Notes: generated by a model not told the origin, from the letters alone. Numbered from the stretch's first letter, positions 21,262-31,305 are shown. The stretch: 64,000 nt of DNA from Pseudoips prasinana (GCA_951640165.1 OX621241.1:10235001-10299000), one strand, 5' to 3'. Made by a program: numbers and translations.

Positions 21262-21335
21262 ATCACCAGCCAGGAAATTATCGACCACTGCTGGACATAG
21301 GCCTCCTCGAAAGGTTTCTATTACGTTGCCATAGG
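21262..21335. repeat. Repeat 'family D', part 1 (split by BEL/Pao)
   Basis: Starts CCACTGCTGGACATAGGCC and is interrupted at 21336 by the BEL/Pao insertion. It resumes at 27656 with TTTGATGTAGTCACCGCGC. Uninterrupted relatives lie at 32455-32705 and 47500-47745. Confidence 0.65.
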
Positions 21336-21340
21336 AGGGG

Positions 21341-21496
21341 TGTTAAAGAAAAACCACAGAAATTCATGTCGTCTTTTATTCCATATTTTTCCTTCTACTG
21401 TCACAATCTTCTATATTTTACAAACCTTTTTATCTGTCATGTCAAGTCTGTTCTTGAGGCGGCCAACGTCATTTCAGGTCTAAAAAGTCCGTAACA
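21341..21496 (-). repeat. BEL/Pao 3' LTR
   Basis: 156 bp, starting TGTTAAAGAAAAACC and ending AGTCCGTAACA (plus strand). The polypurine tract GGAGGTGGGGA (minus strand, 21497-21507) abuts it. Confidence 0.93.
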
Positions 21497-21507
21497 TCCC
21501 CACCTCC

Positions 21508-21813
21508 AGTATTGAGACTCAATACTCCCAGTCAGATCAGGTCAGGGCAAGGCAGTCTAGGTCAAGCCAAGTCACCCTAAGTCAATCAGGTTGGGTTAAG
21601 TCAGAAAGAACCTGCTCGCATAATGTGTCCGGTCAGATCAGACTGCTCATGTCAGAGCAACTGATTAAGAAATCTGCTCGATGTCTTGTCAAATCGGCAG
21701 TTCTCAATGTCAGACCAATTAGTCACGTCAGACTAGTCTGGTAAGTACGAAGTCAGGTTCTTCAGTCAATAGGACGATTTATAAGTTTAGTCAAGTACCT
21801 TACATTGTGCGAG
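21508..21813 (-). other. BEL/Pao 3' untranslated region rich in GTCA/GTCAG
   Basis: Between the pol stop and the polypurine tract. GTCAG/GTCAA/GTCAC words recur at irregular short spacing along about 270 bp, denser than expected. Meaning unknown. Confidence 0.6.
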
Positions 21814-22638
21814 TCAGTCAGAAGAAGGTCGTACGTCTAGTCTGCAAATTTTGGTTACAGGTCGTCGGTAGGTTCCGGCTGTAGTCTTTACGTCTACAAC
21901 TCGTACTTGTCCGTCTCGGCCCGGGTAACATTCTGTAACGATCCCCTTCGGCCACACATTTCGAGGTAGTTGGTCGTCACAAACTATCACAACATCATCT
22001 AACTTTACAGGCTCGACGGTACGGAACCACTTCCCCCTTTTTGTCAATGTTGGCAGACACTCCTTGACCCAACGTTTCCAAACTAAATCTGCCAGTCTCT
22101 GAGATCGTCGCCATGATCGTCTGAGTAAATCTGTGTCATTAAAAGTGTCTAAGGTCTGAGTCGTAAAATCGGTCACACCGCCAAAAATAAAATGATTTGG
22201 TGTTAGTGGTGGATCGTCATCATGGTCAATAGAAACGTCTGTCAATGGTCGGCTATTTACAAACATTTCAGTTTCAGTCAAAACAGTTAATAAAATTTGA
22301 TGTGTCGGAGTCTGATCTTTTAATGTCGATTTTAGGGCAGTCTTCACCGATCGAACCATTCTCTCCCAACAACCACCTTGATGTGGTGAGTTGGGACAAA
22401 TGTTTCTCCAATTAACATGGCGAACACTCGAAAATTGGCGAAGTCGATCTTGATCAAGTCGTTCGACATAACGACGTAATTCGTTATCGGCACCTTTAAA
22501 AGTAGTCGCATTGTCAGACCAAAGCTCAAGTGGCGTGCCACGTCTTGAGATAAAACGTCGTAAAGCCATTATAACGCTGTCGGATGTTAAATCATCGACA
22601 AGTTCAATGTGAATCGCTCGAACTGTAAGGCATGTACT
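21814..22638 (-). pseudogene. BEL/Pao integrase core end and C-terminal domain
   Basis: Continues in another frame from LTVRAIHIELVDDLTSDS. The remaining catalytic residues are in WSDNATTFKGA (Asp) and GGCWERMVRSVK (Glu). The DUF5641-like end has VVIVCDDQLPRNVWPKG and stops at 21814. A few residues between FGPM and LTVR are deleted. Confidence 0.9.
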
Positions 22639-23575
22639 TTGACTGTCATTGGTCCAAAATAGTCTAGTCCGGTATACGCGAAGGCTCGTACAGCTGTCAG
22701 GCGTGATTCTGGGATTTGACCCATTATGGGAGGATTCGGTTCAGCCCGTTTATTTTTACAAGTTTGACACTCTCGCCACGCCGCCTTGACAGCTGAACGC
22801 CCACGAAGCAACCAAAATCTCTGTCTTAAGTCATTGAGTACCTTTTCTTTTCCTATATGAGCTGCATCTTTGTGATATTGTAGAATAAGTAACTTTACAA
22901 AATAGTCACGTGGCGCGTGGGCATAAAATAATCGGATTTTTGGTGTCATAGCTAGTATTAAACCGTCAGAGTCCAGAAATGGAACAAGTTTATAAAGCCT
23001 ACTGTCTTTGTCTACATTACTTGTGGTCTGAAGAGTGTGCATCTCACCTGAAAATGTCCTTTTTTGACAGCCTTTCAACAAAAACAGCTCTGCTGATCTG
23101 GTCTCCTCAGTCTGTAGTTCTCCTGATAGACGAACTGGCGATCGTAGATTGGCTATAAATCGCAAAATCCACGCTGTAGTGCGTACCAATCGCCAATAAG
23201 ATGAAAAACGCGAGATATCAGGAAATGTTACATTACCTGTAGCAGTAGTTAGTAGAACGGTCTTAACTTCAGGGTCGTTGTAAAGATCGGGCTCATGAGA
23301 TATTTCAACTGGCCATGTTTCTTCATCGTGATGAAGAAATTCTGGACCTTCTAACCACATTGAACTTACTTCAGATATTGGTGAAGCCTCTCTAGTCGCA
23401 AGATCAGCAGGATTCAAGTGTGTTGGTACCCACTTCCAGCATTGAGGCTCAGTAAGTTCTAAAATTTCACTAACTCGGTGCGCTACAAAAGGCTTAAATC
23501 TTCCTACTTCCGATCTGATCCAACTTAAAATAGTCTTAGAGTCTGACCACAAAAAGACTCGAGAAATTTTGAGAT
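22587..23575 (-). pseudogene. BEL/Pao RNase H and start of integrase
   Basis: A different frame from the RT. RNase H is represented by WSDSKTILSWI and the WVPTHLNPADLATRE block. The integrase zinc domain is HKDAAHIGKEKVLNDLRQRFW with CQTC. The catalytic core begins FAYTGLDYFGPM with the first Asp, then the frame is lost near 22640. Confidence 0.88.
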
Positions 23576-25306
23576 CAATATTGTGAAACCACCGTGTGCA
23601 TGGATATTGATGACGTCATTAGCCAAGTTCTTTCCCTGCTCAATCGTATCCACAGAAATGATCAAATCATCCATGTAATGGTGATCTACAATTGCTTTAA
23701 CTGCTTCGGGATGAGAGTCTCTAAATCTTTCGGCGTTAATGTTCTTAATATACTGTGCTGACGCTGGAGAGCAGATAGCACCGAAGATCATTACATTCAT
23801 TTCATACTCATCGTTCTCCCATAAGAAACGTTGAGCTGAACGATCTCTTTCCATTATAACCACTTGATGAAACATCTCTCGAATGTCACCAATCACAGCA
23901 TATTTATGGCATCTAAATTGTAACAGCATACCGGGTAGCGAGTTCATTAAATCTGGTCCAGTTAACAAAAAATCATTTAATGACTTACCGTTAGACTTTG
24001 CAGCTGCATCCAGTACAAACCGTAGTTTATCTGGCTTGTTGGGGTTAAAAACTGCAAAATGTGGTAAATACCACGTCCGGTCGTTCCTGTTCTTGGCCTC
24101 GTCCGGTGTCAACTTGCGGGCGTAACCTTTGGTGAGATAATCATTAATCTTCTCATGATACTTACGACCAAACTCTGGAAACTTCGTCATTTTAAGTTTA
24201 ATACCTTGTAATCGGGAGTAGGCCTGGGCGTAACTGTCAGGCATCGGTCCAATGTCGGCACGCCACAGAAGTCCGGTTTGCCAGCGTTTACCTATGTACT
24301 TGGAAGTATCTTTCAGGATTTCGAGTGCTTTTATGTCTTGTCGAGACCGAGGTGTGTCAGAAGTAAACTTAACTCCAAAATCTTCAGTTCTAAAGGTCGT
24401 CTTATAAATGTTATTAAGCTCCTCACAAGAGCAAAGGTGTAGTACAGATGTCTCAAGCGGTAACCTTTCAACGGAAGTTGAAAAATTACCGTGTAGAGTA
24501 TAACCTAAGTTAGTCAACGATAGTACAAGTCCTTTTCTGGGTGCTTGTATAATCTGTCTTGTAATAATTAACTCAATGTGGTCTTGTCCGATCAAAAGGT
24601 CGACTTTTTGATCCTTCGTCACTATGTCAAAGTCAATATATTCCTTCAGAAAGTCAAGTCTATTTACAATATTGTCATAATTGTTTACAGGTAGGTTTAA
24701 ATGATTTACAGTATGTACATTAAACATATCATACGCAACGTTGCACGAAGTCCCACGTACTTTGAAGCTCACCAATTTCGATGTCGTGTCTACCGACGTC
24801 ATTCCATGGGCTCCTCTGATATGAAGCGGCTGATTTGGTCCGTCGAGACCAGCACGCGTAGCGAATGAAGCGTCAATCAGGCTCACTGCTGCTCCTTCAT
24901 CTAGAAGTGCCGAAGTCTGGAACTCGCCATTTTGGCCACGGACTATAACTGAGACAACTTTAAGCAGTACTCGCCTTGTATTTAGACTTTCCGCAGTAGT
25001 GTAAACAGGTTTATTGTCTTTGATCAATGCAATGTCACTGCGTTCAGGGATGATATTTGCTGGAATGATTGCCGTAGTCTTGGGTTCAGCATGTAGAACT
25101 TGGTGATGGACCCGAAAACATCCAGGCTTGTTGCATTTGCCTTTTAACTTGCATTGTTTGAGCTGATGGTTGCCGGACAGACAAGCAAAACAAAGTTTTG
25201 CCTCCGTGACGTATTTCCATTTTTTATCTACAGAGAGATGTAGAAAACTTGGGCAAGCCGAAAGGTGGTGATTTGCCTTACAGTTGTGGCAGGTTTTTAC
25301 AGGTGT
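23525..25306 (-). pseudogene. BEL/Pao gag end, protease and reverse transcriptase
   Basis: Two zinc knuckles come first: one beginning CHNCKANHH right at the insertion edge, and CFACLSGNHQLKQC. An A17-like aspartic protease follows with ALLDEGAAVSLID (DEG in place of the usual D-S/T-G). Then the reverse transcriptase: KLRFVLDAAAKSNGKSLND, GDIREMFHQV, and the catalytic YMDD at about 23690. The domain breaks off after HGGFTI near 23590. The next residues run out of frame to a stop at 23525. The region normally between RT and RNase H is missing. Processing and copying would not be possible. Confidence 0.9.
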
Positions 25307-26377
25307 TGACGGCCGGTAGCATTGCTGTTCTGCGGAGACCGCAGAGAGCTATGGCCGTCAGAGTCATCAGGGGTTATCGCACGGTCTCCTACGAGGCGGC
25401 CTGCGTACTGGCCGGATCCCCGCCCTGGGACCTCGAGGCGAAAGTACTCGCGTCACTGTACCGGTGGCGCGAGGAGATGCTGGCGCAAGGCGAGCGGCCG
25501 ATGCAGCGACACATGGAGCTGCGTCGGTCGCAGCTTCGCGAGGCCCTGGTGGCGGAATGGCGGGACAGGCTCTCGCGCCCAACCGCCGGCCTCGTCACTA
25601 TCGAGGCGGTCCGGCCGGTACTCGAGCGTTGGCTCGGGAGGAGGTACGGCTCCCTGTCGTTTCGGGTGACGCAGGTACTCTCGGGGCATGGCTGCTTCGG
25701 GAAGTACCTGTGTCGCATAAACAGGGAGCCGGACGCCCGGTGTCACCACTGCGTCGACTGTCGGGAGGACACGGCGCTGCATACGCTGGCAGAGTGTGCC
25801 GCTTGGGAGGAGCAGCGCCGTGCCCTCATTTCTGGAGTAGGCAGTGACCTGTCGCTGCCAGCCGTCGTGAATTCGATGGTTGGCGGCGAGGAGTCCTGGG
25901 ACGCGGTGGTTTCCTTCTGCGAGATGACTGTCTAAGCTGCGGAAAGGGAGAGGGAGATCTCATCCTCTCACCCGGCCCGCAGCAGACGCACCGGGCGTCG
26001 GCGGAGGGCGGACAACGCCATCTTCCAGCCCCCCTAAATGGGTCCAAGGGCGACGGACTCGGGGGCGTCCGACGCCCACTACACATCTGGACCCGAGGCG
26101 GCGGCGCGACGTGTTCCACGCGCGCCCCTCTTAGACGTTGCGGGGGGAGTTGAACACCTCACTCCCCCCGCTAATGCGAGGAGGCCCGCAGGTATGGGCC
26201 AGCACCAGCTAGGGGTTGCGGAAGTATCGTTTGTTCCCGCGACCCCCGGCGCAGGTGTGAGATGGAACACCGGGGTGGTTTTTAGTCAGTAGGAGTCTGA
26301 CAGACCCCTCCGCCTCCCCCAAGGCGGAGGACATCCATGCAGGATTTTCCACCCCGCAAAAAAAAAAAAAAAAAAAA
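25307..26377 (+). mobile_element. 5'-truncated R1-type LINE inserted in BEL/Pao gag
   Basis: 1,071 bp, GC-rich against AT-rich surroundings, ending in 20 A residues. It is flanked by the exact 15-bp target duplication GGTTTTTACAGGTGT (25292-25306 and 26378-26392). Orientation is opposite to BEL. The insertion lies just before the first gag zinc knuckle. Confidence 0.93.
25309..25935 (+). pseudogene. R1-type LINE ORF2, C-terminal 208 codons
   Basis: The remaining end of the R1-clade polyprotein after the reverse transcriptase. RVIRGYRTVSYEAACVLAG is typical of the region after RT in R1/TRAS/SART elements, and RVTQVLSGHGCFGKYLCRI and the CX2CX9HX4C knuckle (CHHC...HTLAEC) are typical of its C-terminus. 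The knuckle is thought to bind nucleic acid. Stop TAA at 25933-25935, followed by a 420-bp GC-rich 3' UTR. The frame is intact over its remaining length, but endonuclease and RT are missing, so it is a dead-on-arrival copy. Open frames in other phases here reflect high GC. Confidence 0.88.
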
Positions 26378-27436
26378 GGTTTTTACAGGTGTGGTCGTCA
26401 TGACTACGGTCTTTGGTTGCCGATTTGGATTCTTGTCAGTTTTTTCAGTTAAACGAGATGGTTGCACTGCAAATTCTGCTACTGACTTAGCTACTTCAAT
26501 CAGCCAATCAGCGACATCTTCCAAAGTCGGGTGGGATTGTTTACCACGTATTCTGTCTAAACCCCATTGGAATTTTAGCGTATGCGGTAGTTTCGTCAAA
26601 ACGTCTCGTATTAGTGTCGGGTTCCGTAGATGGTAGGTTTGATTGTTGGATTTCATGACCGCTACGACATTTTGTACTTCCGTCGCGTATTTTATGAGGC
26701 TATTTGTGTCATCTTGACGTATGTCCTTAGTGGCATGAATTCTGTTCAACATGGTATCTATTATAAGCTCAGGTCGACCAAACCGTAACTTCAGCGTATC
26801 AATAATACGGTCTAGGTTCGAGGCAGTAACCAAAAGCGGGAACACTGCGTCACGTGCCTCCCCTCGAAGGCACCTAGCTAGTCGTGCTATGTTCTCCTCT
26901 TTCGTATAGCCACAAAGCTTAGATGTCGTTTTGAATTGTGAGTAGAACAGGGTCCATTCGTCAGGGCTACCAGAGAATGTTGGCAGATCTTTGAAATTAC
27001 CCGTCTGTCTAGCCATGATTTTTTTCATATCGTGTGTGTTAACCGTTGTCAATTCGCAATTGTTTTCCTCTCGAGAACGAGGCAGAGATGGCAGAGATTT
27101 CAATGAACTAGCCGTAGAGCTCATAGCACTAAGTTCACGTCTGGCTTTATCGAGAATATTTTTCGAAAATGCGGCTATTTTGTCCTCCGCCTCTCGGACT
27201 ATTTTCTCTTTTGATGAGTATTTCTTACCTGATGAGCACATGTAATCCGTGTTTTCAATTCTTTGGTCATTCGTATGAGCTCTTGATAGTACGGAGATGA
27301 AAGATCGAGTCGCATTTACCTCCTTACTCCTCGACGAGCCCGTGGCAGGTGCTTTGTCGAGCTTCCGTGCCGTCTGGTCACCGCCGAAGTCGTCACCCAA
27401 GCGCGGCGCACTTTTGCTCTTCGAGCGTGTCAACAT
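26378..27436 (-). pseudogene. BEL/Pao gag, first part
   Basis: Open from the first ATG at 27436 to the LINE insertion. A basic start (LTRSKSKSAPR) leads to a DUF1759-type gag core at residues about 135-290, with LPTFSGSPDEWTLFYSQF and the conserved LARCLRGEARDAV. It forms the particle shell and binds the RNA. The frame continues beyond the insertion: the removed piece plus one duplicate is 1,086 nt, a multiple of three, so gag and pol were one reading frame before the LINE arrived. Confidence 0.9.
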
Positions 27437-27494
27437 ATTTTTCGTGGACTGTATATCTTCATAGATTGGTATCAATTACGGCTCGTGGGCCACA

Positions 27495-27650
27495 TGTTAA
27501 AGAAAAACCACAGAAATTAATGTCGTCTTTTATTCCATATTTTTCCTTCTACTGTCGCAATCTTCTATATTTTACAAACCTTTTTATCTGTCATGTCAAG
27601 TCTGTTCTTGAGGCGGCCAACGTCATTTCAGGTCTAAAAAGTCCGTAACA
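27495..27650 (-). repeat. BEL/Pao 5' LTR
   Basis: 156 bp, TG...CA on the plus strand. It carries the duplicate of 21341-21496 with two substitutions. The sequence just inside (minus strand TGTGGCCCACGAGCCG) is in the place of a tRNA primer-binding site; the tRNA was not identified. Confidence 0.93.
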
Positions 27651-27655
27651 AGGGG

Positions 27656-27700
27656 TTTGATGTAGTCACCGCGCGTGGCGTGCGAGTTGGCGACCACAGT
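27656..27700. repeat. Repeat 'family D', part 2
   Basis: Resumes right after the AGGGG duplicate: TTTGATGTAGTCACCGCGC, GTGCGAGTTGGCGACCACAG. It matches 47570-47620 and 32530-32575. Confidence 0.65.
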
Positions 27701-28270
27701 TAGATAAGATAAATCTTTATTTGCCTTAAACATGGTATGATGGTGTTACATATTGGTTACATATTGTGTTCCAAATGTTTAGCTTACAAAAATGTAAAAA
27801 TTTATACAATATAATCACAATAATTCATAAATCTAAGTATGTCATGCTAATATTAATTCAATATAAATTGTAAAGATTGGTCAAGATCAAATTTTAAACA
27901 TTATTAAGTATGCATATAGTTAAATATAAAAAAATTACATGGTGTGCATATTATTCTATAAAAATGTTTAGCTTACAAAAAATGTAAAAATTTATACAAT
28001 ATAATCACAATAATTCATAAATCTAAGTATGTCATGCTAATATTAATTCAATATAATTGTAAAGATTGGTCAAGATCAAATTTTAAACATTATTAAGTAT
28101 GCATATAGTTAAATATAAAAAAATTACATGGTGTGCATATTATTCTTTAAAAAGTTCATTTTATTTTAAATCCTTGATGTCATAGAAATTATGAATGCTG
28201 AGCCATTTGTTCAATTTGTTTTTAAATAAGTTTTTCAAAGTTAGGCGGTAGCTTGTACACACAGGTGGTG
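27701..28270 (-). mobile_element. 5'-truncated LINE 3' end with tandem-duplicated UTR
   Basis: On the minus strand the last ORF2 codons (KLPPNFEKLFKNKLNKWLS, then IHNFYDIKDLK stop) precede a 3' UTR ending AATAAAGATTTATCTTATC. Inside the UTR a 189-bp unit is duplicated in tandem (27775-27963 and 27964-28150), nearly identical. Confidence 0.75.
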
Positions 28271-28284
28271 CTGCTGCCCGATTT

Positions 28285-28600
28285 TTTTCCTTTTTAAGGT
28301 TTTTATTCACGTATACTTTAAAAAAGTGCTTGTAAATAGTCAGTACATGTTCGTGGTAATATAGTTAGTTGTATACATTATTATTTCTAATTACATAGAT
28401 ATTTAGGTACACGGATTGTATGAAAATATTTATAAAAATTATTTTATAATAGCAATGATATTTAGCTAGCTTGTATTAAATTATTGTCAAAGAGATTATG
28501 TTTAAGTTTAATTATCAAAATTTATAGTTTTAGCTATATTTTTACTACATATTGTCTGAATGGTTCTGTCTATATTAAAGTATTATTATTACGGCGGACT
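28285..28600. repeat. Interspersed repeat 'family U'
   Basis: From AAGGTTTTTATTCACGTA through TGGTAATATAGTTAGTTGTA to TGTCTGAATGGTTCTGTC. Reverse copies lie at 45495-45732 and 61605-61875, sharing several 20-bp exact stretches. Confidence 0.65.
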
Positions 28601-28860
28601 TTGTGTTAATAACGACGGTCGCGCTTAAATGCTATCACCGGATCCAGTGTGCCCCAACTGAGAAGATCCAGCGAAACAAACTCAGTGGGTTCATCTACTT
28701 CCGGTTTCAACACGACCCAGTTGAGACCGTCCGGTGAAACATACTCAAACGGGCATGAACACGGGACTACCTGGTGTATCCGTTAGTCACCTTTTACAAC
28801 ACCCACGGGATGGTATGGGGTGACACTATTATTCTTTCTCGGCCGGCAACCATATGACTA
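28601..28860. repeat. Mixed repeat fragments
   Basis: GACGGTCGCGCTTAAATGC recurs reversed at 61404-61425. The later part (ACACCCACGGGATGGTATGGG) is shared with the ends of 'family D' at 32645 and 47685. Confidence 0.5.
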
Positions 28861-29018
28861 ACTATAGCCTGATTTACAGTCACATTGAGCCTCATGAGAA
28901 TGAAGACTTTCAATTGTCCTAGTTGACACACGGACCATTAGCATGAACAAAATTCGAATTGTGAACGTGTTTATTATGTGCTCGGAAAGCACGTTGGCAT
29001 GTGAGAAATAAACTGTGT

Positions 29019-29070
29019 AAGAAAGCAATGGGAAGCTATAACTGACGTTATAGCTTCCCATTGCTTTCTT
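29019..29070. repeat. Perfect 24-bp hairpin
   Basis: AAGAAAGCAATGGGAAGCTA... and its exact complement are separated by TGAC only. No mismatch in 24 pairs. Confidence 0.9.
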
Positions 29071-29111
29071 TAAAGAACGTATGTACAGAGCTTACCCCAG
29101 TGTGAGAATTA

Positions 29112-29240
29112 TTCAAGCTGCCTAGAAAGCTCAACCTCTAACATGGCTTAACGACTGTTGTCTCATGACTAATATAGAGATCGACAGCTTAATATGCCCT
29201 CCGAAGCACAGAGGCGTTTACCGCCCACCTAGACTGACCG
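29112..29240 (-). repeat. 5S-derived SINE, body plus part of head
   Basis: On the minus strand it reads CCTCTGTGCTTCGGAGGGC, then TTAAGCTGTCGATC and AGCCATGTTAGAGG. The 5S head is cut off after GTCAGTCTAGGTGGGCGG. Confidence 0.65.
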
Positions 29241-29972
29241 TGTACATCCCGTTAATTAAGCGGCAGAACGAGTTGTTTCTTCCATTATTTTTGGTTTAGA
29301 ATATATCTGTACTACTTTTGCTTAAGGTTGCCATCTAGCGTCGCACTCGCGACATGGTTAAGCAGATGGAATATATACGATATATACGCATACGATTGTA
29401 TCTTCCAAGGCCTTTGGGTGCTTAGCTTTTCATTTAAATAGTAAGTAATTACCATACTGATGGCAAATGACTTTATTTCATGGGAAATGACTTTATTTTG
29501 GCTAGCACCATATACCTACTCTTTGTCAGTTTCGGGGTGACATTGGGCTTAGGCAAACTTTTTTATATCTACTATTTAAGTTTACTTTTGTTTTTTGGAA
29601 CATTCTATTATTTTTTACGTGTCTGGGCAACCTATTGGGAGCGCCAACACTAATTACCTCAAGCCCTGAATAACATCTAATATTATAACAACTGAAATAT
29701 TTTGTAATGAGTATGATTAAAGTCACCGACAAATTTCAAATCTCCAATAATTTTATTTAAAATATGTAAATGTATTTTGTTAAATCGTCTCCCGTCTCAT
29801 CTTTACTATGCATGTTACAGATTAAACGGTGAATAAAATAATAATGTACAAAATATGATCTCCGAAACATTTAATAGTTTATTTATAAGTATAGCACGTA
29901 CATATCTGAGCGTAAATAAATAATTTCAGTACGAACAAAATCCTAATCAACTTTAGAAAGGGGTGTAGTTCT
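29241..29972. other. Unassigned stretch
   Basis: No gene recognised. Confidence 0.35.
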
Positions 29973-30290
29973 CTATTCTAAAATTATTTTTGTCAAGTCA
30001 CAGTAGGTTTGATAAAAATATAAACTGCTAAGATGTGCCCATATCCTTTTAATATCTAGAGGGAATAAGTGGAAGAGCATGGTCACATCATGTGGTAACA
30101 AGTCATTTAAGTCAAAATCAATGATAAGTCTCTCTCTGCCAAGAAATAATGTACTTTTTACATATTGTAGTTTGCGAACATTATGATTATAAAGTGTTGT
30201 AAAGGTACTTACCAAATGTTTAGTCTATACGTTATGGAATTTTTAACAATATTTCCGTAACGTAAATTAGTTAGATCATCTTTGTAGAGA
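29973..30290 (-). pseudogene. Unrecognised coding-like remnant
   Basis: A minus-strand frame of 80 codons (30215-29973) reads like protein (VRKLQYVKSTLFLGRERLI, then DLNDLLPHDVTMLFHLFPLD) and ends at a stop. Just upstream, in another phase, comes LYKDDLTNLRYGNIVKNSI. Together they suggest one coding segment with a frameshift near 30210. No start, splice pair or family was identified. It may be an old gene fragment or a transposon piece. Confidence 0.35.
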
Positions 30291-30568
30291 AAAACAGGAA
30301 ACTATTTTAAAGCGAGGCTCGACTAGATTTTCCCATTTCTTATAGCGGGTTAGCTCCTAGCGCTATCCGATGCTGCCAGCATTTCGGCAACTGCCCGATT
30401 TCTAGACACATTTGGAGTTAGTTCAGCCCGGATGGTATGGCAGTATTGTTTCAAGTGCGTATTACTGATGACATAGTATTGCGTGATTAAAAAGGGATTT
30501 ACGTATGTTAGCACAGGGACAGGTGTACTATAGTGTCTTTAACATTACTTAAACAGAGATCGTTGGAC

Positions 30569-30755
30569 CAGTGCCTCTAGCACGAGTTCCTGCAGTTTAC
30601 TTACTCGATCACACGTACAGTTTCGTCCCATGCATTGAGCACCAGACTTTTAGTTCTTAATAGTTTCCGCGAGAGGCGCTGGTGCTCAATGTATGGGAGA
30701 AACTGTACGTGTGATCGAGTAAGTAAACTGCAGGAACTCGTGGCAGAGGCACAGT
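30569..30755. repeat. Long hairpin, ~70-bp arms
   Basis: GCACGAGTTCCTGCAGTTTA, CGATCACACGTACAGTTT and ATTGAGCACCA are mirrored in order on the right side, around a 35-nt loop. Only a few mismatches. Confidence 0.8.
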
Positions 30756-30788
30756 TGTCAGATTCTAATACCGTCTTCCAATTGCTAG

Positions 30789-31042
30789 TTCATAGCTAGA
30801 TGCTCTCACCGGTCCGTAAGTGATCGGCGGGGTGAAGTAACTAGGCTCGCGGTCAGTCCATAGATGGGTGACCGCCAAAGTGGTTTATATTCTGAACGTC
30901 TCCGTGCTTCGGAGGGCACGTTAAGCTGTCGGTCCCAGTTGTAGTCATTACGCAACAGTCGTTAAGCCATGTCTGAGGCCTAGTGAGCGGCTTGAACAAC
31001 TCTGACACTAGGGTAACCACTGCCCATACGATAAGTAAGTAA
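30789..31042 (+). repeat. 5S rRNA-derived SINE, near full length
   Basis: The head keeps CTCACCGGTCCGTAAGTGAT, GGTGAAGTAACTAGGC and GCGGTCAGTCCATAGATGGG, matching the 5S internal promoter region in order. The body is TCCGTGCTTCGGAGGGCACG, GTTAAGCCATGTCTGAGGCC and GACACTAGGGTAACCACTGC. It ends ATACGATAAGTAAGT. Confidence 0.82.
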
Positions 31043-31074
31043 TTGCTATTGAGGACATATGGCATCGTTTGCCT

Positions 31075-31305
31075 CTTAACCTCTGTGGAACCGCTCCGTA
31101 ACGTAACGAGGGTCATATGTTCGCTGAACGGAAAGTCGACTGAACCATTGTTCGAATGAAATTTATTGCGAAACAACCTTTTTTCGCCAAACGCTGCTTC
31201 GACTGAACGATTCTTCGAAAATTTCATTCGAACAATCGCTCAGTCGAGTTTCGGTTAATCGAACATATGACTCGCTATATCGTTAGGGACCCCGTGGAAC
31301 ACGTA
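31075..31305. mobile_element. Inverted-repeat MITE
   Basis: GTCATATGTTCGCTGAACG...GTTCGAATGAAATTT on the left faces AAATTTCATTCGAAC...CGAACATATGAC on the right. Weaker pairing continues outward (CGTAACGTAACGAG / CTCGCTATATCGTTAG). Confidence 0.65.

Larger units (their letters stand above)
21336..27655 (-). mobile_element. BEL/Pao LTR retrotransposon, complete ends, defective interior
   Basis: Minus-strand element from LTR to LTR (21341-27650) with the 5-bp target duplication AGGGG on both sides. Order is gag (DUF1759-type), zinc knuckles, aspartic protease, reverse transcriptase, RNase H, integrase and a C-terminal DUF5641-like region, as in BEL/Pao. Damage: an R1-type LINE inserted at 25307-26377, a deletion with frameshift between RT and RNase H near 23575, and a small deletion with frameshift inside integrase near 22640. 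The LTRs differ at 2 of 156 positions, so the insertion is fairly recent although the coding region is dead. Confidence 0.93.

Noticed and set aside
25322..25847. Several overlapping open frames of 70-127 codons on both strands
   Set aside because: They are shadows of the GC-rich R1-type LINE frame; only the 25309-25935 frame gives the known C-terminal motifs.
27436..27475. Start of gag at 27475
   Set aside because: That codon is TTG; the first ATG in the frame is at 27436.
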